From contig NZ_BAABHS010000004.1 in assembly GCF_039542225.1 (NCBI RefSeq), positions 248,001 through 312,000 on the forward strand: a stretch of 64,000 nt of DNA, in the 5' to 3' direction. The notes beneath the pieces are model-generated. The model was given only the letters and a program-made list of their open reading frames with translations. It did not search any database and was not told the DNA's origin. Position numbers and translations under genes: made by a program. Positions 1 through 8,544 of the stretch are shown one piece after another; the stretch's first letter is position 1, and every line of letters starts with the position of its first letter. The stretch is from Yinghuangia aomiensis (GTDB taxonomy: Bacteria; Actinomycetota; Actinomycetes; Streptomycetales; Streptomycetaceae).

Positions 1-429
1 ACGGAAGTGCTCACCGATCGTACGGGCTTCGTTGTAGGTACGCGGGTGCAGCGTCGTGATGCGGTAGGGCTCACGCTCGCTGACGACTTTGTGTACGGTC
101 ACCGGTGCACTGCTCTCGGGGCGGCGGTCGGGCATGGTCGACACGGTGGCCCGATGCTCGTCGAGGCTGCGGTCCAGGCCGCGTTCGACATGCAGGGCCG
201 GCACGGAACGGGGGATCTCGTCGCGGCGTTCGCGGGGTTCCTCCCGCCGCTCCTCGCGTCGCTCCGCCGCACTCGGCTGTTCGGGCGCTTGCTGCGGCCG
301 GCGCGGTTCGGAGCCTCGATCGGCACGGCCGTCCGAGCCGATGTCGTCCTCATCGTAGTCGTCGTACTCGTAGACATCGTCCTCCACGAGGCCGAGGTAG
401 ACCGCCATCTTGCGCATCGCGCCGGCCAT
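1..429 (-). CDS. sepF: SepF, cell division protein (3' end outside window)
   Basis: SepF is a cytosolic protein that tethers FtsZ filaments to the membrane and aligns the Z-ring. The visible 143 codons begin with the characteristic MAGAMRKMAVYLGLVEDD, where the amphipathic membrane-binding helix lies. An acidic stretch (EYDDYDDEDD) and a charged, Arg/Glu/Pro-rich linker follow. The last visible residues (YRITTLHPRTYNEARTIGEHF) begin the conserved globular SepF domain; the rest of that domain is cut off by the window edge. The ATG at 427-429 has a good Shine-Dalgarno (GGAGG) seven bases upstream. It lies downstream of yggS on the same strand, the usual position at the 3' end of the actinobacterial dcw cluster. 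Confidence 0.93.
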   Translation of the reverse strand, partial: MAGAMRKMAVYLGLVEDDVYEYDDYDEDDIGSDGRADRGSEPRRPQQAPEQPSAAERREERREEPRERRDEIPRSVPALHVERGLDRSLDEHRATVSTMPDRRPESSAPVTVHKVVSEREPYRITTLHPRTYNEARTIGEHFR

Positions 430-497
430 TGTCAGGGTCCTCCATGGTGGATCGGCTGTGGGTCACCGTGGGTCGTGCGATCCACTTCATGGCGACG

Positions 498-1217
498 CTA
501 CCGGAGCGAGCGCCTGACTCCGAGCACCGCAGTACCGATGCGTACATGTGTCGCCCCGGCCTCGACGGCGGCTTCGAGGTCGTTGCTCATCCCGGCGGAC
601 ACCATGGTTGCAGCCGGATGCGATTCGCGCAGGCGCCTTGACATTTCCGCCAAATCCGCGAAAGCCCGACCCGGTTCCGCACCGAGCGGGGCGACCGCCA
701 TCAGCCCGCCGAGCCGCAGGTGGGGAGCCTGCGCGATGGTGTCGGCGAGAGCCGGAACGTCCTGCGGCAAGGCACCCCCGCGGGCGGCGTCGCCGTCGAG
801 GCTGACCTGGATCAGGCAGTCGAGTTCGCGGCCGCGCCGCACCGCGCCGGCGGAGAGCGCGGAGACCAGCCGAGCCCGGTCGACGGACTGCACGACGTCG
901 GCGTACGAGGCCACCGAGCGCGCCTTGTTCGTCTGCAATTGCCCGATGTAATGCCACCGCAGATCGAGGTCCGCACACGCCTCGGCTTTGGGACCCGCTT
1001 CCTGGTCGCGGTTCTCGCCGACCTCGCGCACACCGAGCCCGGCGAGCAGCCGGACGTCGGATGCGGGATAGGTCTTGGTCACCACGATCAGCGTCACCGA
1101 GTCGCGGGTGCGGCCGGCCGCATCGCACGCCGCGTCGATGCGCGCGCGGACGTCGGCGAGGTTGGCGGCCAGGTCCGAGCGGCGGGCTTCGGCGGCGGCG
1201 TCGGGTTCCGAACTCAT
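498..1217 (-). CDS. YggS/PLPBP-family pyridoxal phosphate homeostasis protein
   Basis: This 239-residue protein of the YggS (PROSC/PLPHP) family binds pyridoxal 5'-phosphate and is thought to buffer free PLP. The family is a single-domain TIM barrel resembling alanine racemase and has no established catalytic reaction. The PLP lysine is K48 in the motif VVTKTYPA. Further family signatures are GENRDQE, WHYIGQLQTNK and GMSNDLEAAVEAGATHVRIG near the C-terminus. It sits between pgeF and sepF, 24 bases from the pgeF stop, as in many Gram-positive dcw clusters. The ATG at 1217 has only a weak GGGGA-type ribosome site. Confidence 0.93.
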   Translation of the reverse strand: MSSEPDAAAEARRSDLAANLADVRARIDAACDAAGRTRDSVTLIVVTKTYPASDVRLLAGLGVREVGENRDQEAGPKAEACADLDLRWHYIGQLQTNKARSVASYADVVQSVDRARLVSALSAGAVRRGRELDCLIQVSLDGDAARGGALPQDVPALADTIAQAPHLRLGGLMAVAPLGAEPGRAFADLAEMSRRLRESHPAATMVSAGMSNDLEAAVEAGATHVRIGTAVLGVRRSLR

Positions 1218-1241
1218 GTGCTTATCGTCCCCGACGAAGGT

Positions 1242-2024
1242 CTAGCGGTCGCGCACCGGGGCGCTGTCGGCCGCCGCGTCGCCCGCGGACCCGGCCCTCG
1301 CGTCGATCCACACATAACCGGCGATGCGCCCGGTCTTTCCGTCCCGGCGATACGAGAAGGAATCGGCGGATTCGCGCGTACAGATGTGCGATTTCTCACC
1401 GAACGGCACGCCCGCGTCGGCCAGTTGCGCCCACACTCCGGCGACGATGTCGAGCGCCGGGGTGCCTTCGCGGGTGACCGACCGGGCCGCCCGGATCCGA
1501 CCCGCGACCTCGTCGCGCATCTCCGCGGGCACTTCGTAGCACGGACCGCACACCGCGGGCCCGGTCTTCGCCACGATCCGGTCGGGCCGGGCGCCGAGCT
1601 TCACCATCGCCTCGACCGTGGCCGGGATCACGCCGGCGAACAGCCCGGGGCGGCCCGCATGCGCGGCCGCGACGACGCCGGCTTCGGGATCGGCGAGCAG
1701 GACGGGGGTGCAGTCGGCGACCAGAACGGCGAGCGCCAGTCCCGGAGTCCGGGTGGCCACCGCGTCCGCCTCCGGAACCGCGCCGGTCCACGGGCCGTCC
1801 ACCACCTCGACGTCGCGGCCGTGCACCTGGTTCATCCACACCACGCGCGCCGGGTCGAGGCCGAGTCCGGCCGCGGCGCGGGCCCGGTTCTCCCGGACCG
1901 CCGCGGCGTCGTCGCCGACGTGCCCGCCGAGGTTGAGTTCGGCGTAGGGCGCTTCACTGGCCCCGCCCCACCGGTCGGTGAACGCGAAGCCGACGCCGTC
2001 GGCCTGCGCGCGGTGGGCGAACAC
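1242..2024 (-). CDS. pgeF: Peptidoglycan editing factor PgeF (YlmD/YfiH, laccase-domain)
   Basis: This 260-residue protein belongs to the multicopper-polyphenol-oxidase-like family. In E. coli the family member (YfiH/PgeF) removes cytoplasmic UDP-MurNAc intermediates carrying L-Ser instead of L-Ala. The metal-binding signatures are visible: MNQVHGRDV, VADCTPVLLAD, AAAHAGRPG and GPAVCGPCYEV. The reading frame stays open far upstream, antisense-like, through ftsZ. The start was placed at the GTG at 2022-2024 because it alone has a good ribosome site (GGAGGA, 3 bases away) and gives the family's usual length. It follows ftsZ on the same strand, separated by a strong hairpin, so it may be partly uncoupled from ftsZ transcription. 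Confidence 0.92.
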   Translation of the reverse strand: MFAHRAQADGVGFAFTDRWGGASEAPYAELNLGGHVGDDAAAVRENRARAAAGLGLDPARVVWMNQVHGRDVEVVDGPWTGAVPEADAVATRTPGLALAVLVADCTPVLLADPEAGVVAAAHAGRPGLFAGVIPATVEAMVKLGARPDRIVAKTGPAVCGPCYEVPAEMRDEVAGRIRAARSVTREGTPALDIVAGVWAQLADAGVPFGEKSHICTRESADSFSYRRDGKTGRIAGYVWIDARAGSAGDAAADSAPVRDR

Positions 2025-2096
2025 GGGTCCTCCTGAAAGGCGGTGGAGCGGAGCGGGCCGGGGGGTCGGGGGGCGCGCACGCCCCGGGAAAGCACC

Positions 2097-2164
2097 GCGC
2101 CGGGCATCTCCCCCGCCCCGACAAGGAGGCTCCTCCTTCCGGAGGCTGGGGAAATGCCCGGCGC
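2097..2164 (-). terminator. Hairpin between ftsZ and pgeF
   Basis: The arms at 2097-2113 and 2148-2164 form a 17-bp stem with one mismatch. The loop contains a second palindrome (GGAGGCTCCTCC). It lies 7 bases past the ftsZ stop. There is no T-run on the minus strand, so it could be a factor-independent terminator of the actinomycete type, a processing site or an mRNA 3'-stabilising hairpin. Confidence 0.6.
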
Positions 2165-2170
2165 CGGGCG

Positions 2171-3346
2171 TTACTTCATGAACGGCGGGACGTCCAGGTC
2201 GATGTCCTCGCGGACCGGCTCCGGCACCAGCGGGGCGCGCGGGCCCGGCGGGTAGGCCGGCGGCGAGTCGACCGGGCCGAGCAGGCTCTGGCCGCCGGGG
2301 GGCGCCGGAGTCCGCTGCTGCTGCTGCGGCTGCGGGTCGGCCGGGGGCTGCGGCTGCTGCGGGCGGTTGAGCTTGCCCAACTCGCTCTTCGACGGCGGCT
2401 GCCCGCCGTCGAACCCGGCGGCGATGACGGTCACCCGGACCTCGTCGCCGAGCGCGTCGTCGATGACCGCGCCGAAGATGATGTTCGCCTCGGGGTGCGC
2501 CGCTTCGCTGACCAGCTGGGCGGCTTCGTTGATCTCGAACAGGCCGAGGTCCGAACCGCCGGAGATGGACAGCAGCACGCCGCGGGCGCCGTCGATGGAC
2601 GCCTCGAGCAGCGGGCTGGAGATCGCCATCTCGGCCGCCGCGACCGCACGGTCGTCGCCGCGCGCCGAGCCGATCCCCATGAGCGCGGAACCGGCCTCGG
2701 ACATCACGGACTTGACGTCCGCGAAGTCGAGGTTGATGAGGCCCGGCGTGGTGATCAGGTCGGTGATGCCCTGGACACCGGACAGCAGGACCTGGTCCGC
2801 CGAACGGAACGCGTCGAGGACGCTGACCTGGCGGTCCGAGATGGACAGCAGGCGGTCGTTCGGGATGACGATGAGGGTGTCGACCTCTTCGCGCAGCTGC
2901 GCAATGCCGTCCTCGGCCTGGTTCGCCCGGCGGCGGCCCTCGAACGTGAACGGGCGCGTCACCACGCCGATGGTCAGGGCGCCGAGGTTGCGGGCGATGT
3001 TCGCCACGACCGGCGCGCCGCCGGTACCGGTGCCGCCGCCTTCGCCCGCGGTGACGAAGACCATGTCGGCCCCCTTGAGGACCTCCTCGATCTCCTCGCG
3101 GTGGTCCTCGGCGGCCTTGCGGCCGACCTCGGGGTTGGCGCCGGCGCCGAGGCCGCGGGTCAGTTCCCGGCCGACGTCGAGCTTCACGTCCGCGTCGCTC
3201 ATGAGGAGCGCCTGGGCATCGGTGTTGATCGCGATGAACTCGACGCCCTTGAGACCGACCTCGATCATGCGGTTGATGGCGTTGACACCACCGCCGCCGA
3301 TGCCTACGACTTTGATGACTGCGAGGTAGTTCTGGGGTGCTGCCAC
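2171..3346 (-). CDS. ftsZ: Cell division protein FtsZ
   Basis: FtsZ is the tubulin-like GTPase that polymerises into the Z-ring. This copy has 391 residues. It starts VAAPQNYLAVIKVVGIGGGG, has the GTP-binding signature GGGTGTG at about residues 103-109, and has the T7 catalytic loop NLDFADVKSVM. A Pro/Gln-rich unstructured linker follows, then the conserved C-terminal peptide DLDVPPFMK that binds SepF and other partners. The frame is open further upstream, but the GTG at 3344-3346 gives the family N-terminus. An AGAGG stretch lies about 7 bases before it. The 331-base gap to ftsQ carries at least one promoter candidate, in line with the multiple ftsZ promoters known in Streptomyces. Confidence 0.98.
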   Translation of the reverse strand: MAAPQNYLAVIKVVGIGGGGVNAINRMIEVGLKGVEFIAINTDAQALLMSDADVKLDVGRELTRGLGAGANPEVGRKAAEDHREEIEEVLKGADMVFVTAGEGGGTGTGGAPVVANIARNLGALTIGVVTRPFTFEGRRRANQAEDGIAQLREEVDTLIVIPNDRLLSISDRQVSVLDAFRSADQVLLSGVQGITDLITTPGLINLDFADVKSVMSEAGSALMGIGSARGDDRAVAAAEMAISSPLLEASIDGARGVLLSISGGSDLGLFEINEAAQLVSEAAHPEANIIFGAVIDDALGDEVRVTVIAAGFDGGQPPSKSELGKLNRPQQPQPPADPQPQQQQRTPAPPGGQSLLGPVDSPPAYPPGPRAPLVPEPVREDIDLDVPPFMK

Positions 3347-3677
3347 GCCGAAGGCCTCTCGCCTCGATTCCGGTCGCCACGCCTTGGACGTGCCGACATT
3401 GCCGACAGGGGGAAGTCCCGGGAGACGGCTGTCAGCCCCCGAACCCTCACCCTCAGGTATAGAGTTAGGCCTGCGTTGCCGCGCAACCGCTGTCCACCTG
3501 GGGCTACGCAGGACACTAAGTGCCCGAAGGGACAGGTTCAACGAACACGCCGAGCGGTCCCCCCTACTTTTTGCCGTGGTGTTTTTATCGCACCAACCTG
3601 GCACGGGCGCGCGGGACCCCTCAAGCGCCACCCGCAACCGGTCCCCCCGTTCACCCGATCGTGTGCGGATCGACCGC
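3347..3677 (-). promoter_or_regulatory. ftsQ-ftsZ intergenic promoter region
   Basis: This 331-base gene-free stretch precedes ftsZ. The best promoter candidate on the minus strand is TTGCGC (3481-3486) and TCTATA (3458-3463), spaced by 17 bases; TATACC shifted by two bases is an alternative -10. A run of A residues (minus strand) lies around 3565-3592. Streptomyces ftsZ is known to have several promoters here, one activated in sporulating hyphae. Which of them are conserved cannot be decided from sequence alone. Confidence 0.5.
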
Positions 3678-4517
3678 TCACAACGGGCTGTTCCGGGTGG
3701 CCGGCGCCTCGGCGACGCTGACGTCGTACACCTTCGCCTTGTGCTTCATCAGTGCCGAGAGCACCTCGGCCTTGCGCGGAGAATCCTCCGCCCCGCCCCA
3801 CAGCACCAGCACTCCGTCGTCCAGAGTGATGGCGATGTCGTCCCTCGTCCGCGCCGTGATGTCGCGGACCCTGGGGGCGACGGCGCTCGGCAACGCCCCG
3901 ACGACCTGCGCCACTCCGCGCAGCATTTCCTGGTCTGCGGCGGGGTCGGCGTTGACGATCGGGACGCCTTGCGGCGCCGCGTCCACCGTACCGAAGCGTA
4001 CGCCGCTTTTGTCGATCTCCGCGAAACGCCCGGAATCCGGCAGCAGCAAGGCGACTTGGCGTTCCGTCACCCGAATGGCTACGGTGTGCGGCCAATCGCG
4101 TTCGACACTGACCGACTCGACGCGCGGAATTGCCGCAATGCGGCGGCGGATCGCGTCCAGGTCCACCCGGGCGAGTGGCCGCCCGCGCGGAACCTTGGCA
4201 ACGTCCTTCACTTGCTGGGGAGTCAGCTGCGCGGTGCCGCGCACGGAGACCGTGCGCGCGTCGAACAGAGGCGAGTACATCACGACCGCGTAGGCGACGC
4301 CCAACAGCGACACCACGATGCCGATGATCATCAACGGCCTGACGTTGGTCCACTTCCGCTTGCCCGGCTTCCCGGGCTTCCCGGCCTTTCCGGGCCGTCC
4401 CGGCGCGCCGGACCTGCCCGACGCACGGATTCGGCCCAGCAGTCCGCCGCGCGCGGCAGGCCCGCCGCCGGACGGCCGCGGACGTGCCGGGCGTTCGGCG
4501 GTTCGGCTGTCGCTCAC
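3678..4517 (-). CDS. ftsQ: Cell division protein FtsQ (POTRA domain)
   Basis: FtsQ is a bitopic divisome protein that links early and late division proteins through the FtsQ-FtsB-FtsL complex. This one has 279 residues. A long basic cytoplasmic N-terminus includes a collagen-like Gly-x-Pro/Lys stretch (GAPGRPGKAGKPGKPGKRK). One membrane segment follows (about residues 62-82), then the POTRA domain (FDARTVSVRGTAQLT...) and the FtsQ beta domain with SVERDWPHTVAIRVTER. It lies 91 bases downstream of murG on the same strand. No murC gene lies between them. Confidence 0.93.
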   Translation of the reverse strand: MSDSRTAERPARPRPSGGGPAARGGLLGRIRASGRSGAPGRPGKAGKPGKPGKRKWTNVRPLMIIGIVVSLLGVAYAVVMYSPLFDARTVSVRGTAQLTPQQVKDVAKVPRGRPLARVDLDAIRRRIAAIPRVESVSVERDWPHTVAIRVTERQVALLLPDSGRFAEIDKSGVRFGTVDAAPQGVPIVNADPAADQEMLRGVAQVVGALPSAVAPRVRDITARTRDDIAITLDDGVLVLWGGAEDSPRKAEVLSALMKHKAKVYDVSVAEAPATRNSPL

Positions 4518-4608
4518 GGATCGGGCTCCTCGGCGGGCCGGGCGGTCGGGTCTCGCGGTCGGGTCGGACGGTCGGGTGGTCAGACGGTCGGGCTGACTGG
4601 CTCTCGGG

Positions 4609-5706
4609 TCAGGCGTGGGCCGCCGCGACGGCCTCGTGGACCATGCGGACCAGTGCCTCGTCGGCGTCCCGGCGGCCGAACTCGGCGGCGGCGCGGCCCA
4701 TCGCGTACAGCCGCTGCGGGTCGGTCAGGACCGGCAGCACGTGGTCCGCGATCCAGTCCGGGGTCAGGTCGGCGTCGTCGACCAGCAGGCCGCCGCCGGC
4801 CTTGACCACGGGCTGGGCGTTGAGCCGCTGTTCGCCGTTGCCGATGGGCAGCGGGACGTACGCGGCGGGCAGCCCCACGGCCGAAAGCTCGGCGCAGGTC
4901 ATGGCGCCCGCGCGGCACAGCACCATGTCGGCGGCCGCGTAGGCGAGGTCCATCCTCTCCAGGTAGGGCAGGACGACGTACGGAGGCGCGCCGGGCGGCG
5001 GTGTGATGGTCAGCTCGTTGTTGGGTCCGGCGGCGTGCAGCACCTGCACGCCGGACGCGAGGAGTCGCTCGGCGGTCGCGGCGAGTGTCTCGTTGAGGCG
5101 CCGGGCGCCCTGTGAGCCGCCGAAGACCAGCAGCGTGGGCCGGCCCGGGTCGAGGCCGAACGCCGCGCGGGCCTTCTCGCGCTCGGCGGCGCGGTCGAGG
5201 GTCGCGATGGCGCGGCGCAGCGGGATGCCGATGTAGCGGGCGTTGCGGAGCTTGCTGTCGGGGGTGCTGACGGCGACATGGCGGGTGTACCGGGCGCCGA
5301 TCTTGTTGGCGAGGCCGGGGCGGGCGTTGGCTTCGTGGACGACGATCGGGACGCCGGCGCGCTTGGCGGCGAGGTAGCCGGGGAGGGCGACGTAGCCGCC
5401 GAAGCCGACGAGGCAGGCGGCGTTGGTGCGTTCCAGGACGGCGGCGGCTTCGCGGATGGTGCCGCGCAGGCGTCCGGGCACGGTCATGAGTTCCGGGGTC
5501 GGCTTGCGGGGCAGCGGGACGGCGGGGATGAGCGCCAGTTCGTAGCCGCGGGCGGGGACCAGCTTGGTCTCCAGGCCCTTGGAGGTGCCCAGGGCGGTGA
5601 TGCCCACATCGGGGTTCTCCCGCCTCAGCGCATCAGCGAGGGCGAGGGCCGGCTCGATGTGCCCGGCGGTTCCCCCGCCGGCGAGGACGACATGCACCTT
5701 TTTCAC
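4609..5706 (-). CDS. murG: UDP-GlcNAc--MurNAc-pentapeptide-undecaprenol GlcNAc transferase MurG
   Basis: MurG makes lipid II by adding GlcNAc to lipid I on the cytoplasmic membrane face. It has 365 residues and is a GT-B fold glycosyltransferase. The glycine-rich loop GGGTAGH is at residues 10-16, followed by VGFGGYVALPGYLAAK, VHEANARPGLAN, FGGSQGARRLN, and the UDP-GlcNAc-binding CRAGAMTCAELSAVGLPA. The GTG at 5704-5706 overlaps the ftsW stop as GTGA, so translation is probably coupled. The open frame extends upstream inside ftsW, but only this start gives the family N-terminus. Confidence 0.97.
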   Translation of the reverse strand: MKKVHVVLAGGGTAGHIEPALALADALRRENPDVGITALGTSKGLETKLVPARGYELALIPAVPLPRKPTPELMTVPGRLRGTIREAAAVLERTNAACLVGFGGYVALPGYLAAKRAGVPIVVHEANARPGLANKIGARYTRHVAVSTPDSKLRNARYIGIPLRRAIATLDRAAEREKARAAFGLDPGRPTLLVFGGSQGARRLNETLAATAERLLASGVQVLHAAGPNNELTITPPPGAPPYVVLPYLERMDLAYAAADMVLCRAGAMTCAELSAVGLPAAYVPLPIGNGEQRLNAQPVVKAGGGLLVDDADLTPDWIADHVLPVLTDPQRLYAMGRAAAEFGRRDADEALVRMVHEAVAAAHA

Positions 5707-7046
5707 CGCTCCCTGCGCGGCAGGACCCGCGCGAACGCACGGCGGACCGCCCCGGGACCCTGCGCCGCGAGCTGCTTGGCCGCTCCCGGTTCGGTTCGGG
5801 CGAACGACAGCAGCATGCCCACGGCGAACATGGTCGGAAGCAAGGCGGAGCCTCCGTAGGACACCAACGGCAAGGGCACTCCGGCGATCGGCAGGAGGCC
5901 GAGCACCGCACCGACGTTGATCGTGGCCTGGGCCATGATCCACGCGGTGGCGCCCCCCGCGGCCAGTCGCACGAAGGGGTCCTTCGTCCGTCCGGCGACG
6001 CGGATACCCGCATAGCCTAGAGCCGCGAAGAGGGTGAGGACCGACAGCGTCCCCACCAGGCCCAATTCCTCCCCGATGACGGCGAAAATGAAGTCGGTGT
6101 GGGCCTCGGGCAGGGTGCCCCATTTCTCATAGCTGGTTCCGATTCCGCTGCCGAAGAAGCCGCCCGTGGAGAGGGCGTAGATGCCGTGGGCGGCTTGCAG
6201 GGTGCTGCCTTGCGGGTCGGCGAACGGGTCGAGGAAGCCGGTGAAGCGGGCCGCGCGGTGCGGCTTCATGAGGATGAAGAGGGTGGCGAGGACCGCGGCG
6301 GAGGAGAGCGCGAGGACGAAGAGGCGTCCGGGGGCGCCGGCCACCCAGAGCAGGGCGAGGATGACCACGGTGATGATCATCGAGGTGCCCATGTCGCCGC
6401 CGAGCATGATCAGGCCGAGGACCAGGAGCGCGCCGGGGAAGAGCGGGATGAACAGGTGCCGCCATTGGCCGAGGAGGCGCTGTTTGCGCGTGAGGAGGTC
6501 GGCGCCCCACAGCACGAGGCCGAGTTTGGCGAATTCGGAGGGCTGGATCTGGAAGGCGCCGCCGATGTTGATCCAGTTGCGGTTGCCGTTGACGGTCATG
6601 CCGACGCCGGGCACCAGGACCATGCAGAGCAGCACGATCGCGGCGATGAGCAGCGGGTAGGCGAGCACGCGGTAGGTGCGTACCGGCAGGCGGGCGCCGA
6701 TCCACATGAGCGGCAGGCCCATGGCGACGGCGATGCTCTGTTTGAGGAAGACGGCGCTGAAGTCGCCGTAGGTGACGCGGGAGAAGATCTGCGACGCGGA
6801 CAGCACCATGACCAGGCCGAGCACGCTCAGCAGGAGTCCGGAGCCGAGGATCAGGTAGTAGGAGGTGAGCGGCCGGTCGAAGGCGCGTTTGACGTCCTTC
6901 AGCCGGGCGCGGGCCGGGCGCGGGCCGCGGCCTTTCCCGCCGCGGGCGGCGGGGAGCCCGGACCGGCCGCGGTCGGCGGAGCCGGACGGGCCCGTTCCGC
7001 CCCGCCGCGGGCCGGGCTTGAGCGCTTCGGTGGTGCCCCCGGGCAT
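5703..7046 (-). CDS. ftsW: Septal peptidoglycan glycosyltransferase FtsW (SEDS family)
   Basis: FtsW polymerises lipid II at the septum together with the class B PBP FtsI. It has about 447 residues and around ten hydrophobic segments. SEDS signatures are NGNRNWINIG, IQPSEFAKLGLVLW, FAVIGEELGLVG and LPLVSYGGSALLPTM. The Arg-rich cytoplasmic N-terminus is about 70 residues. The ATG at 7044-7046, 13 bases after the murD stop, was chosen because earlier starts would overlap murD. It has only a weak ribosome site, so a start further downstream (for example near VKRAFDRP) remains possible. The 3' end overlaps murG as GTGA. Confidence 0.95.
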   Translation of the reverse strand: MPGGTTEALKPGPRRGGTGPSGSADRGRSGLPAARGGKGRGPRPARARLKDVKRAFDRPLTSYYLILGSGLLLSVLGLVMVLSASQIFSRVTYGDFSAVFLKQSIAVAMGLPLMWIGARLPVRTYRVLAYPLLIAAIVLLCMVLVPGVGMTVNGNRNWINIGGAFQIQPSEFAKLGLVLWGADLLTRKQRLLGQWRHLFIPLFPGALLVLGLIMLGGDMGTSMIITVVILALLWVAGAPGRLFVLALSSAAVLATLFILMKPHRAARFTGFLDPFADPQGSTLQAAHGIYALSTGGFFGSGIGTSYEKWGTLPEAHTDFIFAVIGEELGLVGTLSVLTLFAALGYAGIRVAGRTKDPFVRLAAGGATAWIMAQATINVGAVLGLLPIAGVPLPLVSYGGSALLPTMFAVGMLLSFARTEPGAAKQLAAQGPGAVRRAFARVLPRRER

Positions 7047-7059
7047 CGGCGCGCGCCCG

Positions 7060-8544
7060 TCAGGAGTCGGCGCCGGGGAGCCTGTGGACGGCATCGGCGA
7101 ACGCGTCGCCGCGGGCGCCGTAATTGCTGAACATGTCCATCGAGGCACACGCCGGGGCGAGGAGCACGGTGTCCCCCGGACGGGCCAGTTCCGCCGCCTT
7201 GCGCACCACGAGTTCCATGGCCCCAGTGTCCGTCTCGGCGACCTCGGCGACGGGGACATCCGGGGCGTGTCGCGCCAGTGCGTCGCGGATCACAGCGCGG
7301 TCGGCGCCCAACAGGACGACGGCGCGCAGGTGTTCGCGGGCGCCGACGACGAGGTCGTCGAACGAGGCGCCCTTGGCGAGGCCGCCCGCGATCCACACGA
7401 TGGACTCGTAGGCGTTGAGCGATGCGGCGGCCGCGTGGCCGTTGGTGGCCTTGGAGTCGTCGATGTAGTCCACATCGGCGACCGTGGCGACGTGGGCGAT
7501 GCGGTGTGCGTCGGGCCGGAAGGCGCGCAGGCCGTCGCGGACGGCCTTGGCGCTGACGCCGTGCGCGCGGGCGAGCGCGGCGGCGGCCAGGGCGTTGGCG
7601 ATGTTGTGCGGCGCGGTCGGCACGACGTCGGCGGCGGCGCCGAGTTCGGCGGCCTCGTTGCGCATGTCCGGGACGAACGCGCGGTCGACGAGGATGTCTT
7701 CGACGAGCCCGAAGGTGCCGGGCGCGGGAGCGCCGAGGCCGAAGCCGACGGCTCGGCAGCCTTCGGTGACGTCCGCGTCGCGGACGAGCTTCTCGGTGGC
7801 CGGGTCGGCGAGGTTGTAGACGCAGGCGACCTCGGCGCCGGCGAAGATGCGGCCCTTGTCCAGCGCGTAGGCCTCGGGCGAGCCGTGCCAGTCGAGGTGG
7901 TCGGGCGCGATGTTGAGGACCGCCGCGGCCTTCATGCGGACGGCGGTGGAGCCTTCGGTCCACGGGTCGAGCCAGTGCAGCTGGAAGCTGGACAGTTCGA
8001 GGGCGAGGACGTCGAAGGCGGGGGCGCCGTGTTCGTCGCGGGCGAGGACCGCGTCGAGGACGGGGGTGCCGACGTTGCCGACGGCTTCGGCGCGGTGCCC
8101 CGCGGCGTCCAGGATGCTGGCGAGCATCCGGACCGTGGTGGTCTTGCCGTTGGTGCCGGTGATCGCCAGCCAGGGCGCGGCGCCTTCGCGCGGGCGCATG
8201 CGCCAGGCGAGTTCGACGTCGCCCCAGACCGGGACGCCGGCCGCGGCGGCGGCCGCGAACAGCGGGGACTCGGGCCGCCAGCCGGGCGAGGTCACGACGA
8301 CGTCGACACCCTCGGGGAGGGTGTCGGCGTCGCCGAGGCGGACGGTCGCTCCGTGCGCCGCCAGGTCGGCCGCGCGGGAGCGCGCGGCGTCGGTGTCGGC
8401 GCCGTCCACCACGACGACGCGGGCCCCGAGCGGGGCGAGCGCCCGCACGACGGAGGCACCGGTGATCCCGGTGCCCGCGACGCACACGGACAGCTCGCCC
8501 CAGGGGGCGTCGTAGTGGGTGAACAGCCGGAGGTCTTGCGTCAC
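7060..8544 (-). CDS. murD: UDP-MurNAc-L-alanine--D-glutamate ligase MurD
   Basis: MurD adds D-Glu to UDP-MurNAc-L-Ala in the cytoplasm using ATP. It has 494 residues. The N-terminal Rossmann part reads CVAGTGITGASVVRAL. The ATP loop is ITGTNGKTTT, followed by VGNVGTPVLDA, LELSSFQLHW, LNIAPDHLDWHGS, FRPDAHRIAHVATV and DDSKATN. All are Mur ligase signatures. The GTG start overlaps the mraY stop (GTGA). Confidence 0.97.
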   Translation of the reverse strand: MTQDLRLFTHYDAPWGELSVCVAGTGITGASVVRALAPLGARVVVVDGADTDAARSRAADLAAHGATVRLGDADTLPEGVDVVVTSPGWRPESPLFAAAAAAGVPVWGDVELAWRMRPREGAAPWLAITGTNGKTTTVRMLASILDAAGHRAEAVGNVGTPVLDAVLARDEHGAPAFDVLALELSSFQLHWLDPWTEGSTAVRMKAAAVLNIAPDHLDWHGSPEAYALDKGRIFAGAEVACVYNLADPATEKLVRDADVTEGCRAVGFGLGAPAPGTFGLVEDILVDRAFVPDMRNEAAELGAAADVVPTAPHNIANALAAAALARAHGVSAKAVRDGLRAFRPDAHRIAHVATVADVDYIDDSKATNGHAAAASLNAYESIVWIAGGLAKGASFDDLVVGAREHLRAVVLLGADRAVIRDALARHAPDVPVAEVAETDTGAMELVVRKAAELARPGDTVLLAPACASMDMFSNYGARGDAFADAVHRLPGADS

